Notes under the pieces: generated by a model
What the model was told of the DNA's origin: nothing
Databases searched by the model: none
What the model saw: only the letters and a program-made list of their open reading frames with translations
Shown: positions 34,601-46,199 of the stretch, in pieces
How the letters are laid out: the number at the start of each line of letters is the position of its first letter
Numbering within the stretch: position 1 is the stretch's first letter
Program-made: the position numbers and the translations under genes
NCBI GenBank assembly: GCA_038025085.1
Contig: CM076143.1
Span: forward strand, 35,362,501 to 35,426,500
DNA length: 64,000 bases
Source: Tetragonia tetragonoides
Taxonomy: Eukaryota; Streptophyta; Magnoliopsida; Caryophyllales; Aizoaceae
Direction of reading: 5' to 3'

Positions 34601-37460
34601 ACCATGTGTCAACATTTCATTTTTTCCTTTGTTTTCTTATTCTTCCTACAATGTCTAACTTCTGATATAATTATATATACAGGAAATTGTTGCAACTTAT
34701 ATGTTCATTGAACGAGACATGAAGTTGTCAACAATATCCACTTGTATCGACTAAGGAGGTTGATCGACAAAATACAAAAGAGACAAAAGCATATCTTCCC
34801 CACCAATTGAGAGCCAGACTGAATCACAGAGATTTTTTGGAGACCCAGATGTGATGAGACAAATTGATGAGATTTTAGAAAAGATGCGTATACTGGAAGA
34901 AGCTTCAAATGCAATGCCCCCTCTCCTGTTGCAAGGTCCGCCTAAGGGGAATCGAGAACATAGTGCAGTTGAGAATGACAGTGTGACTGCCGTTGAAATA
35001 GTATCAGTCAATAGGAAGAGAAACAAATCTCCCAAAGGAGTTAAACCACCAACATTCCACCTTATTACACCAGAAACTCCTGTTGTTAGTCTAGCAGAAG
35101 AGATACCCAAGGCTAAAAAGCAAAGAACTGCAGTTGAGCTCGATAATCCTGCTGCTGTAGAGAATGAAGAGACTCCTGACCAGAAGAGTCGTGCATTACA
35201 GCAGGTTTCCGACGCTATTAAGCTGACAACAACAAAGGATAAAGAAGCAGAAAGGAAAAAGAGAGAACAAGCACAAATTGAAGATGATTGGCCTGAAGAA
35301 CTGGACGTTGTATATATGTCCAAGTTCATGACTGGAAATCGATCTTTGCTTGCCCAAATGCCTCGGAGAGAACAAGCAATCACAGACTACTGCCTATTCG
35401 ACCACCCATCACTGTCGCATAGGTAAATTGACATATCTCAAATTACAAAAATGATGTACATATATAATCATGTGGTCTTAAACTTGAACTTTGAACAAGT
35501 ATCAATTATTCAGTTTGTAGTGTCAATGTTTTAACTTCCAGTATTAGTTTTGTGAATACTTGTTTTTACTGTGTTTCTGATACTAAATCTAATAATTCTA
35601 TTTGTTTAATTGAAAAACTGTTTCAATGACAATTTGTTCTACTTTGCTGAAAATTACACGGTGCCCAGAAATGACATGCATACACTAAACATGCGGACAA
35701 TGATAATTTGCACAGTAGCATGTGCATGGATATTGAATTTCGATCACAACCAGCTTGATCATCCACTACTGAAGCCCACAATTGATCAGCCACAGAGCAC
35801 AATTGATGAACCACTCAGATTCTGCTTTGGAACTACAGCTAGTGTAAGCTATCAATAACAATTGTTTTATGCATCTTCAATCTTCAAATATATAGATATT
35901 TATTTCATTTTAAAAAGAGTTATTTTCGTCTCTGTCAGAGTATAATGGATTTCATCCTCGATCTGTTCAACAATGAGAATCCTACTCTAACTAATATCGA
36001 TAAGGATGAAGATAGCAATGATGAGAAGGAAGGAGATAAAAATGATGAAAAAGATAGCAAGGATAACAAAGAACCTGAAAATACTAAGGATGAGAATGAA
36101 AAACTGAAGAACGAAGAGAAGGAGAAGAGGCGCCAAAAGGGAATTGAAAGATGCAAGAGGAATATCAGAAATACATATACAGATTGGATGAGAAATGTCG
36201 ACCCTGTTTGGAACACCTACTTCCATAGGATTCAAATGGTAAGAATAAAATACTTTGGGATTTTCTGCTCTTATTTCCACGCAATTTAAGCTTCATCTAA
36301 CATTTCAATAATAATGAGGATGATAGATCTTTGTCCCGATACTATTGCAACATCACTACTCGTGTTTCGTAATCAACTTCCAAAAGAAGTTGATTCAGTA
36401 CCTAGACAACAGAGAGTATGAAGAAGAGGAGAATGTCTTCACGTTTTCAACACAAGTACTGGTAATATACATAAACCTAACAGGATCAAGTGTTACTTTC
36501 ATAGCATCCAGTGTTACTTTTTTATAGTCCAGTGTTAGTATTATGGGATGTAGTGTCGGTCTTACAGGTTCACTCACTTGATAAAACAACATGCTTTCAA
36601 GTTTCAACTGTTCCAACGCTGTTCCTTGATTCATGGCAAGCACTGATATGGTGATGATTTTTTCATTTCAACACTTTTAAAGTGTGTCTGGCTTTTGTAC
36701 ATTTTGCATATTGCTTTCTTTGTTGTCAATTGTGATGCAAGGCTTTTTATTGTTTATGCTTCAACTTTGCTGGGTAGCTCTAAGCTTTCGAAGCCTTTCG
36801 TGAATATAGGAAGGATTAGATTAATAAAAATTGTGATGTTGGAAATAATTCACAACACAACTGATGGAAGAAATGTTGGAGTTGACATCCAACACTAAAA
36901 TGCCATGGAGTCATGGACAACATTATGCATGTCTTTGCCCATATATTGTGTCACTGTTTGGTCTATGTACTGAGTTCTTTATTTAACTAAACAGAAGGAG
37001 GAGCTGATAACATGGTTAGAAGGGAGGCACCCATTGGCAAATGAGATTAGCACATACAAGACCCAGAACATCAAATTCAATTGGCAGACTAAAAAGTATG
37101 ATCTTGATTGTGGTGTTTTCCTGATGTCACACATTGAGCACTTAAAGGGTGAGATATTCAATGAACCAGAACTTCAGAAGGTATGTATATTCTCTTTTAT
37201 TTTACATACTGTGTTTCAAAATACAAAAATCAGGTGCAAGTATTAACATTTTGGTTTTCCATTCTATGAAGGCTAACCAGAGACGGTACTTGAGATCCCG
37301 CATCTGCACAATGGTGGTGCTCTGTGATCTCAACAAAGAACGAGAAAATGTGCTCAACACAATAAGGTTATTTGAACATCAAAAGCCGCTTTTAAAGAAG
37401 GAGATCGAGGATGCGAAGAAGCTTGAAAATAAAGAAGCAAACAAAACCGAAAAGAAGTAG
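31682..37460 (+). pseudogene. Ulp1-like (C48) cysteine protease gene of the MULE-like unit
   Basis: A multi-exon gene. Exon 1 (31682-31715) codes a basic start, MPSKRAAKKRK. Exon 2 (31885-31935) has a TGA at 31926-31928. Exon 3 (33100-33822) has a Lys/Ala-rich region, a Glu/Asp run, and a conserved block (FAGLLSMKTEIIPLKMMHWL) seen upstream of transposon Ulp1 domains. More exons follow at 34019-34475, 34683-35423, 35610-35843 and 35939-36238. The catalytic part is 36327-36461, with His in QHHYSCFVINF (36351-36356) and Asp in QYLDNR (36405-36407), then 36995-37181 with Cys in DCGVFLM (37109-37111). The last exon ends at 37460 with a Lys-rich tail. Ulp1 enzymes cleave SUMO. The His-Asp-Cys triad is present, but stops at 31926, near 33963 and near 34753 break the frame. 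Some exon limits are approximate. Confidence 0.75.
32050..33080. repeat. Tandem repeats of about 340 bp inside the second intron
   Basis: A block starting GCTCATTTAGTTGTTGTTA recurs at about 32051, 32333, 32672 and (changed) 33016. The full unit includes TCTAGTACTA and TTTCTAAAAAGTGG. The first interval is shorter (about 282 bp). Exon 3 begins just after the last partial copy. Confidence 0.88.
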
Positions 37461-37569
37461 AAAATACTCAACAGTCTGTAATTAGGGGGGAAAACAGGTT
37501 GTAAATTTCAGCAAATGCTGAAAAATGTGCAAAGAAATATTGCAGGATGTTAGAATGATTTGGTATTTT

Positions 37570-38275
37570 GCCTTGTTGTGGAAACAGAGTTAGTTTTATA
37601 GGATCCAGTGTTAGTTTTATAGGATACAGTGTTAGTTGTGGAAACAAGTATTTCTTTTCCATTTTGATTATATCAGATTTATCAGATGCAGTAGAAATAC
37701 TCAAAAGGATTTCTTTTCTATTTTTGATTTTAATAGGTTTATCAGATGCAATGTTAGTTTTATGGGACGTAGTGTTAGTTTTGTAGGATGCAATGTTAGT
37801 TTTGTGGGATGCAGTGTTAGTTATATGGAACGCATTGTTAAGGGTGGATCTTGTTCCTTGCACACTACATTCATTAATAGCATGAAATGCATTGTAGTTT
37901 AAATGATAATATTTGGAGTTTTAAATAGCATAAAAGCCATAGTAAGTAAAAATGATAATTTTTTTTAGGGAACTGACATGTAGTGTTATTGAGTTGGGAT
38001 GTAGTGTTATTGAATTGGGATGTAGTGTTAGTAAAAAAGTATGCAGTGTTAGTTTCAAAGGAACTGACAGGTAGTGTTATTGAATTGGGATGAAGGGTTA
38101 GTAGAACGGTATGCAGTGTTAGTTTCAAAGGATGCAGTGTTAGTATCATGAGATGATTAGGAGATTGTTAGAATAATATGATGTAGAGTTAGTTCAATAG
38201 GATACAGTGTTAGTATAATAGAATGTAGTGTTAGTTTTATAGGATATAGTGTCAGTTTTATAGGATACAATATCA
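37570..38275. repeat. GTGTTAG minisatellite between the convergent genes
   Basis: A ~21 bp unit, roughly GGATGCAGTGTTAGTTTTATA, recurs irregularly with at least ten exact GTGTTAG cores. It lies between the stop of the Ulp1-like gene and that of the FAR1-like gene. The same core appears in introns of the Ulp1-like gene (for example 36480-36560) and at 40855-41110. Confidence 0.85.
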
Positions 38276-38422
38276 TTTGATAAGATTCAACAATACAGAA
38301 AAATGATAAGATTGAACTTCAGAATATGATTATTTTCACATCAAAAAATTCCCCATATACTTGTTGATTACTTGTTGACATAAGAACCAAATTAAAATAA
38401 TTGAATTGTTTAAACGAAAAAA

Positions 38423-41400
38423 TCAAGACATTTGAACCTCCGGAGTCTTTGTTCCAAACTCCTTCATTACACGAGAACCGCCGCCAACCTTGTCTTTAAG
38501 CTGCGAAACATTCCGACCAGCCTTTCCCCTCTTCTTTTGCTTGTCCTTGTCCCAATGACTTGGTATTCTCTTGCTTCTACCTTTTGTCACACAACGTACA
38601 GGATCAAGTACACTTGTGGATGAGCTAGTAGTAGCAGAATTATCAACAACATCACTATCATTGCAACCATCATCATTACAAATGTCAATTCCAGAAAATG
38701 CAGCATCAATAGAAGCAAGAAGTGTCTCATATCCATTATTGAAAATTCCCCTTGTTACCTTATCTTTTCCAGACTTCAGAACCAGGTTATAAAACCTCCA
38801 AGCTCTAATCTGGCGCCAAAGAACAGATTCTTTACGCATCACAGCTGCTGGATAGTTCCTGTCACACTTATTCCACACTTCTTCTTTTGCAAATTTAGTC
38901 CATCTTTTAGATACATAAACAGTAGGTATTTCAACAACAGAATGCATGAAATAAACCCTAAAGCAATGACAATACAACATGCCACATGATTCAAAATTTT
39001 TGCATGAACAATAAATCATGTGGCAGACCACATCATATACAACCCTAACTGAAACTGTCTCACCTTGAACACCAACATTATAAACCAATGTCGTCCCCTC
39101 CATGTCCAAAATAGTACAAACATTAGTAAGCGACCTCAAAAACTCAGCTTCAAAATCCGTGAAAAGAGTTAGAGTATACGTTTCAGCAGCTTGCTTCACA
39201 ATCCCACTCAAGTGAAGTGCAGTGGACGGAAGTGATTTAGAGCAATTAAACTCATTTACTTCTTCAGTCAACCTCCAACGACTCATAGTTTCCTTAAAAA
39301 TAGAATAAAACTCAATTAAGCTAGTTGTTTTACTAGCACGAAACCCAGTGGCATGATTTGTGCTTTCACTTCTCTGGGATACAGAATTGCCACTGAGAAA
39401 AAGTCTTTGCTCAAAGCAGTGCACCATTTCTCGTTGAGACTATACAAATTATGAAACCATGGATGATCCTCTTTGCTTTCCAATCCATATTTCCTAAGCA
39501 TTTCTTTCCAACACCTCTCAAACTCTTCTTCATCAACACATCCATACAAGCAATGCTTAAAAGCCTGATGGAAAGAAGGATCACTGCGCAGCTCTCCAAA
39601 ATAGCTTACAACATTTTTTAGAAGGTTCCACAAGCAGAGTCTATGCCTTGATAAGGAAAAACCTGGAATGTATTAAAGAGTTAAAACAAGACACCACCAA
39701 TGCAACAAAGTAACATTGTGGAAAAAAGAACTAACACTGTGAAAGGAATAACTAACACAGCAAAAAATAAAACAAGCACTAAAAAAATAGGACACCAAAC
39801 ATACAGAACATTTTCAACTAACAGTAGGTGTAATACCTGAGAAATAGCATTTGACATAGCTTTATCTTGGTCGGTAAAAATGCTAACAGGATATTTGCCA
39901 CCCATTGACTTCTGAAAAACTTGAAATAACCAAACAAACGACTCTACCTGCTCGTTAGCCAAAAAACCACAACCAAACATTACGTTTTTCCAATGGTTGT
40001 TGATGCCAACAAAGGGGGCACAAATGAGATTATACTTGTTAGTTCGGTAAGTAGTATCAAATACGGCTACATCCCCATATATCATGAAATCTTCCTTCAT
40101 CATCGAATCACGCCAAAATAAATTACACAACATTCCATTCTCATCCACCCTAACCCTGAAAAAGAAATCCTCCTCCTCAGAAGCTTGTTTGTAGAGCTGG
40201 TCAATAACACTTTGTGCATCCCCACCTTCAATCGCCTTCATCTTCATGCGATTAACATAATTGAGATGATCTTTGATGGTGTGCCCAACAACTTTCACAC
40301 CACCAGCCTCATATGCAGAAAAATGGAAAGATTGAGTGGCTGTCATTTCACAATTAATGTTGGATTGAATAACATCACCTTGCTCTTTACCAATATGCCT
40401 TTCAGACCTATGCATATAGCCCCACTCAGGCCTGGTGAGAGGGTGATTATGTGCAATAACATGGCTAACAACATAATACAAACCATCATTGAGCTGTTTA
40501 AGTCGAAGCCCTGCCTTACAGTCAGTCCGAGTAATAGGAACTTCCTTTCCCTTTGGTTTTTGTTTCCCATCAACAGAACCAATGGGTTCAACAAGAGGTT
40601 TGGCTGTTTTATGACCCTCACACGAGCACAAAAAATACTTCTCATTCACTACATCAAGTTTGCTAGCTAATCTCCTAGTGCATCCTTTCTTAACACTAAA
40701 CCCAATCAAAGCCGCATGCCGACAATACAATTCATAAAAATAATCAAGTGTTCTTTCGGTCAAGCCAATAAAAGAGCCATTTACATCAAAATCATCACTA
40801 TTTGTTTCTGCAAAAAAAATAATATAAAAAGAAATCAAAACTAACACTTATATCTAGTGCCACGATTTATATCACTAGTGTTATTTTCATGCAGTGTTAG
40901 TTTATTTCACGATTTATCTCACTAGTGTTATTTCATCGTATAAAAAACTCTAGTGTTAGTTTATTTCCAGACAGTGTTAATTTATTCTAATGCAGTGTTA
41001 GTTTTGTTACTTTAACCTCTGACACATCATCGTATAAAAACTATAGTGTTAGTTTATTTTCAAGCAGTGTTAGTTTATTCTAATGCAGTGTTAGTTTTAT
41101 TACTATAACCTCTGCATATCTAAAGAAACATCAATACTTAAACCAAATCAATACATAAACCAAAAGCATTCGCACGGTATATCATAAAACTAGCATAAAA
41201 CATTTATTGTGTTTAATTATACATAAAACCTAACAAAAAATTAGCGTAAAACATTCATAAAAATAATGATTTATATTTAGGACATAGATGAAGATTTAAA
41301 AACTATACGCATGACCTAATTATCAAAAGTGATGAACTAACCTTCAGCAACTACAATTTTAGATTGATTTACATCTTCAACATCAGATCTCGTAGTTCCA

Positions 41401-41447
41401 GAACCATCTATATCAGTAATTGTATCACCAACCGGAACGAGATCCAT
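38423..41447 (-). pseudogene. FAR1/FHY3-like MULE transposase
   Basis: This would bind the element ends and cut DNA. Exon 1 (41342-41447, ATG at 41447) joins exon 2 (39839-40808) in frame. Exon 2 holds the FAR1 DNA-binding domain (FYELYCRHAALIGF to HNHPL) and the start of the MULE DDE core, with Asp in VFDTTYRTNKYNL and Asp in FTDQDKAM. A donor GTATTA at 39838 and an acceptor near 39663 bound an intron; exon 3 then needs a one-base shift. A second frameshift lies near 39400. The last part (38423-39400) carries the SWIM zinc motif (CSCKNF, then GMLYCHC) and a basic tail (GRSKRIPSHWDKDKQKKRGK). Host FAR1/FHY3 genes share these domains, but position inside the unit and the decay favour a transposon copy. 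Confidence 0.85.
40855..41110. repeat. GTGTTAG motif cluster in intron 1 of the FAR1-like gene
   Basis: At least six exact GTGTTAG cores, in units such as AATGCAGTGTTAGTTTTATT. They have the same plus-strand orientation as the cluster at 37570-38275, although the host gene runs on the minus strand. Confidence 0.85.
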
Positions 41448-41680
41448 GATGCGAATCGAAATTCAGAGGCAAAAACAGGCCCTATTCATCGCGAAAAATC
41501 GAAATGATTCGCGAACTAAAAAAGGAGAAAGAGAACATGAAGAAGTGGAGAGAAATAGAAAAGAATAAAGAAGTGGAGAAGGTGAAGCTGTCAAAATTGA
41601 AGCGAGGAAGCGAGGAAACGCAGCAAGGTCGTTATTTTGGTAAGCGAGGAAGCCACTTATTTCCTTTGCTGACATGGATG

Positions 41681-41705
41681 GGCCGCCTTATTGCAAAGGG
41701 CGGCC
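41681..41705 (-). repeat. Right terminal inverted repeat with hairpin
   Basis: GGCCGCC and GGCGGCC arms form a hairpin over 25 bp. The reverse of this end matches the left end at 31443. Confidence 0.6.
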
Positions 41706-42054
41706 TCTTTTAAGTTTTTTTTATTGTTTTTGTTAAAGTAGACTAGGGATCTTGAGAAGAAGCTAGAAGAGTAGATGCGAGTGTCCAAGTTTCATTATGT
41801 TGGCGAAATTACGTAATTCGCAAGTTTTTTTTTTTTTTATTTTAAACCTAGTTTAGCGTACTTTCGGTTGGTGTATGTATTGCAAAATTTTGTATTATTT
41901 TAGTTTATGTAAGCAGAATTTCTACTTAGATTAATTATATGATATTAAATGACAAGATATTTGTTAGCAGTTATTTTCTGGAAAAATTGTGTGCCTACTG
42001 GATTGATGAAATCAGTTCAATTAATTTCATATTTAATTTTTTTAGGAAAATCTG
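41706..42054. other. CACTA right interior
   Basis: AT-rich and without a gene. It joins the MULE-like unit to the CACTA subterminal repeats. Confidence 0.5.
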
Positions 42055-42300
42055 AAACATACTACTGCGGTCACAAATATTCGCCGCAGTAGTTTATAAC
42101 ATACTACTGCGGTTGCAACATAAAACTCGCAATAGTTTATAACATACTACTGCGGTTACTCTTGCACATCCACTGTAGTTTATATAAATTAATGCGGCTC
42201 CAAACCCGCAGTAGTTTATCTATAATCTACGGTGCCTTATACTACCGCGGCTCCTTCAAGACGCGGACATGCAGTAGAATATGAGATTTACCCTCGGTAG
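42055..42300. repeat. Right subterminal repeats of the CACTA element
   Basis: Repeated TACTACTGCGG and GCAGTAGTTTAT motifs, the counterpart of 28253-28405. Confidence 0.85.
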
Positions 42301-42325
42301 TATTGGGTATTCTGTACTAGTGCAT

Positions 42326-43122
42326 TGGCTGGAGTGGGCGGTACCAATACGGGTGGTTCAGATAGATAGGCCTTAATTTTGTCAACGACTTTTTGGCATT
42401 GTTCATCCCATTCTGTTTTTCCCTCTTTCTTGAGCTTTTTGAATATAGACTCGCATGTGATAGTCAATTTGGAAATGAATCGACTAATGTATTTGATTCT
42501 TCCCAGGAAGCCCTTGATTTCTTACTCTGTTTTTGGAGGAGGCATGTCTATTATGGCCTTGATCTTAGATGGATCAATCTCGATCCCTCTGGTGCTTATG
42601 ACGAATCATAAAAGCTTGCCGGATGTGACTCCGAATGCGCACTTTTTAAGATTAAGTCTCATGTTGTACTTCCTAAGCCTATCGAAAAACTTTTGAAGTG
42701 AGGGTACATGCCCTTCTCTTTCTTTGGACTTTATGATCATGTCGTACACCTATACTTCTGCCTCTTTGTGCATCATATCGTGGAGAAGGGTGGTCGCGGT
42801 TCTTTGATACGTAGCCCATGCATTCTTAAGCCCAAATGACATTACGGTGTAGCAATAAGTGCCCCATTGTGTGATGAAAGTGTTTTTCTCCTCATCCTCT
42901 TTGGCCATTAGGAGTTGGTTATATCCTGCGTACTCGTCCATGAATGATAGGTGGGCGTGTCCTGCTGTATTGTCTACTAAAACATCTATGTGGGGTAGTG
43001 GAAAGTCATCTTTGGGGCTTGCCTTGTTTAAGTCCCTGAAATCCACGCACATTCGTACCCGTCCATCCTTTTTTGGGACTGGAACGATGTTGGCTACCCA
43101 ATCAGGGTAATTGGCCACTCTT
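42326..43122 (-). pseudogene. Z reverse transcriptase (main part) and start of RNase H
   Basis: Read leftward from 43122: VPKKDGRVRMCVDFRDL, the palm segment with FMDEYAGYN, then the catalytic box, then the link to RNase H down to the CACTA insertion. The YVDD box is destroyed: at 42741-42752 its Tyr is a TAG stop and its first Asp reads Tyr. The RT-RNase H joint that is frameshifted in X and Y is in frame here. The upstream part of RT lies beyond the LINE insertion at 43992. Confidence 0.9.
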
Positions 43123-43991
43123 TTTCTTCTTTTTTTTTTGGAGAATAAAGAAATTTTATTACTTCCAAATCGGATATTCAATGAGTACAAAGCAGCAAGC
43201 TGCACTCTAAGAGCTCCTAAAACTCAGCTAAATTACTCTTTTACAGAACAAAGTATAAAAGAGACAAGCTAGCTAGCTAAAACATCACTGAAAACAGAAA
43301 CAAAATAGTTTGTTTACAAATAAACACTAAAACTCATGGGAGATAGTTCAACTGCTGACTGAAATAGACCTTGATCCACCTACCCCTTGCAGCTGAGCTC
43401 CTTGCATGGACATCATATACAATCTATTTTGCAATATTAGCAACATCCCTTCTCTGCTCCTGGAATAATCTATCATTTCTCTCCCTCAAAATATAATAGA
43501 CAACAGCTGCAAAGATAGCTGCATACGCCTGAGCTTTGGCATGTCTTCCTCAAGCAATCAAGCTAGCTTGCTGTATCATATCCCCCCAGTTAGTGGGTGT
43601 GAGGGGTTGCTTCAGCCAACACATCATTTTGCACCATAATTGTTTTGTACAAGCACAGTCAAAAAGCAGGTGAGGAAGTGTTTCCTCCTTCTGTTTACAC
43701 AAAATGTAGATGCTAGGACCATAGATGCCAATTTTGTTCAGGATTTTCCATGTGGGTAGCCTTTCGTGCACACACAACCAAAGTATGAACCTCCATTTAG
43801 GCATGAACAGGGAGCACCAAACCAAACTAGACCAACTCTTCCTGTTATGATCAGGCATCAAGGATTTATACACATGCCCTATCTTGTATTTGACAGTCCC
43901 TGGTTCAATACACTTGCAGCCAATTCATTCCTCAGATCAAAAAGTTTCTGTATAATCCAGGAAGTTTGCGTAGGTTTAGAAACAGTTTCTG
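43123..43991 (-). mobile_element. 5'-truncated plant LINE (L1 type) with zf-RVT domain
   Basis: The flanks repeat TAATTGGCCACTCTT (15 bp) at 43108-43122 and 43992-44006. A T-rich run at 43123-43139 is the poly-A tail on the minus strand. The reading frame 43550-43873 (107 codons) is the zinc-binding reverse-transcriptase-associated domain: PKWRFILWL, RLPTWKIL, then C...HLLFDC. Only the last ~870 bp of the LINE arrived, as is usual for target-primed insertion. It cuts the Z reverse transcriptase. Confidence 0.93.
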
Positions 43992-44857
43992 TAATTGGCC
44001 ACTCTTATGAAGCCTGCGTCAAGCTGTTTTTGGACCTCTTCTTTGATCTTAAGAGCCCATTCCGGTTTCATTCTTCTTAGCTTTTACTTGACTGGTTTGC
44101 AGTCGGGCTTTAGCGGGATGGTATGTTGGGCAATGTTGCGGTCTATACCGGGCATGTCCTTATAGGACCAGGTGAAAACATCCGTATAGTTCTTTAGGAG
44201 TGTTACAAATTGTTCGCGATCATTAGAAGTTAAAGACAAGCCAATTTGCACATGGCGTGGCTCATCATTAGTTGCAATATTTATTGTCTCCATTTCTTCG
44301 ACTATTGAAGTCTTTTGTTCATGTTCAATTAGTGCTTTAATGACTTCTTTTGGCAATTCTGTTATGTCTTCTGAATTATTAGCAACAAGGCAATCCGAGT
44401 AAGCAAAATCAACACTCATAACATTAATAGAAGCGGACAATACATCAATGAGGTCATCACTAACGACCTTAGTAGAAACAGAGATACACTTGGGTGGACT
44501 ACACGACATTTCTAGGATAACAGACTCAGAATCAGACTCGGACTCAGAATCAGACTCAAAATCAGCATTGGGCCCTTCTGAAGGACCATTGTGGATTGTG
44601 AACTTGTACTTGACTCCCTCGACTGGAGCCCACTTCGTCTCGTGCTTCCAAGTGGCGCGGTGGGGCCCGATCGGGGCAATCAGCTTGGACGGGTCGAAAC
44701 CTTCGTTGAAAAGCACAGTAAGGGGATGTTTGCCTTTTGCCTCATTGTATTGGCATTCTTCACTAAATAGTAGCCCGAAGTCGTTCGGTGCCATTTCATT
44801 AGCCCAATCTTTAGTGGATTGGTCATTCTTTAGAGGTGATGGTGCCTCTTCGCTCAT
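43992..44857 (-). pseudogene. Z linker and start of reverse transcriptase
   Basis: The frame 44084-44857 carries an acidic Ser/Asp/Glu run and the conserved run-up to reverse transcriptase (FTWSYKDMPGI, AQHTIPL). It is homologous to Y 6976-7799, but in Y the protease before it is missing. A frame change near 44080 joins it to the polymerase. Confidence 0.85.
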
Positions 44858-46199
44858 AGTGAAACAGTCTTGAAATGCCTCAAAGCCTGGAACTAAAATT
44901 TCATTGATCGCACAAGGTTAAGGAAATCCATAGTAGGGGTATGGGTCACCTTCTTGAAAAAATTTCCCTTGAGAGTTAGAAGATAAGGATCCATGTTATG
45001 TGGGATGGGCTTTTTGGCCGCGCGGGCTTTCTTTCTAGCCACTTCCTTAGATATCTAGGCTCGAAGCTCTTGCTTAATGGGTTTGTAGCCTAACCCGAAT
45101 AGATCATTTTTTATCTTAGTGTTCCAGTAAGGTTGGGTTACCTTGGGGTGGGGCCCAAATTGGTGCCTGGAAAGTAACCTTGCTTTCTTAGTAGAGTGTT
45201 CACATTGAGCGTGGGCTCTATCTTTTCTTTGAAGGCTATCTTCCCAAAGCCCCTTAATTCTTCATCTTGCTCATTATGCTCTATTTTTAGGAATGGAGCT
45301 TTTTCTATCTGGGCTACCATGGTATCGGCACAGCCTTCCAGAGTGGATCCTTCTAGAGATAGCTTCACCTTTTGGTGAAGGGTTAAGGCTATAGCATTAA
45401 GCCCATGCAACCAAGGCATTCCTAAAAGTAGATTAAAGGTGGCCGGAATATCTATAACGTGAAGTTGGACCATTTTCTCGATGGCCCCAATGTTAATGTT
45501 CATAGAGAATGTGCCAATGACATTTCTTTTGGAATTGTCATAAGCTCTTAGCCCTTATGCGGAATGCGCGAGGTTGTTGCAGTCTATTTTTAGGTGTTCA
45601 GCAGTCCTCAAGGGACACACATATATAGCAGAGCCATTTTCAACTAAAGTCATGGGGACTTGTCTTTGTTGATAAATTACAGTCAGATAGAGAGTTTTGT
45701 TGTGATGAATGCCTTCAGATGGAAGATCTTTGTCAGAAAAAGTGACGGGCATGGATGACTTTCCTTGAATCAGGAGGTTAACCACATCTTCGGGAGTAGC
45801 ATTTGGAGAGATGGTGGTTGCATTCAAGGCGTCTAACACTGCCCTTCTATGAGTGATAAAAGTGGTCAATAATTGCCAAATGGATATGTCAGCTTTTGTC
45901 CTTTGCAATTGCCTAATGATATTAGTTCCATCATCTTCCTTAGCTGCCTCCCTTTGGGCTGGATCCCTGTTGGGGATTGACACGGGCTTTACAGGTTGGA
46001 TTTGAGATGGATCCATGTAGATGTTCTCGGGCCTGAACTGGCGACCCGACCTGGTGAGGTAATTCAAAGCCTTGTCGTCTTCATCTTTCTCGTCATCAGA
46101 GATGTCATACCATGCTTTACCATTGGCTATATCATGAACTTGAGGAGTTAGCACATCTTCAGGATCAGTATAGTGTCCATTATCCTCTTCATCACTATC
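44858..46199 (-). pseudogene. Z protease region
   Basis: An aspartic protease that would cut the polyprotein. Frames 45555-46154 and 45138-45503 are the same frame, parted by a stop near 45552. The active-site motif, normally Asp-Asn-Gly-Ser in this group, reads VENGSA here: the catalytic Asp is Glu (codon at 45639-45641). The flap side (LLLGMPWLHG) follows near 45415. The frame shifts between 45138 and 44857. Upstream, an acidic segment joins it to gag. Confidence 0.8.

Larger units (their letters stand above)
31443..41705. mobile_element. MULE-like unit with FAR1-type transposase and Ulp1-like protease
   Basis: The outer sequences are inverted: the left end from 31443 and the reverse of the right end from 41705 both start GGCCGCCCT and agree at 20 of 28 positions. 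Between them are two convergent genes: Ulp1-like (plus) and FAR1-like (minus). MULE elements with Ulp1-type genes are known in plants, which supports the assignment. No convincing 9-11 bp target duplication was found, so the borders and the superfamily are tentative. It lies inside the CACTA element. Confidence 0.6.
28221..42322. mobile_element. CACTA (EnSpm/CMC) type transposon, about 14.1 kb, carrying another element
   Basis: Both ends carry CACTAGTACAGAATA as an inverted repeat (28221-28235 and 42308-42322), with further similarity beyond. The 3-bp target duplication CAT lies at 28218-28220 and 42323-42325. Subterminal repeats of ACTACCGCGG / ACTACTGCGG type fill 28253-28405 and 42055-42300. 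No TNP2-like transposase was found, so the CACTA itself looks non-autonomous. Most of its length is the MULE-like unit at 31443-41705. Confidence 0.92.

Noticed and set aside
36695..36898. A reading frame with HIAFFVVN and LFIVYAS, at first taken for the His/Asp part of the Ulp1 protease
   Set aside because: A better match with proper exon borders lies at 36327-36461 (QHHYSCFVINF, QYLDNR). The frame at 36695 falls in an intron.
38423..41447. The FAR1-like gene as a domesticated host transcription factor
   Set aside because: It lies within a transposon-like unit, has frameshifts, and pairs with a transposon-type Ulp1 gene.
41706..41715. A target duplication for the MULE-like unit
   Set aside because: The 9 bases on either side (31434-31442 and 41707-41715) agree at only about four positions.
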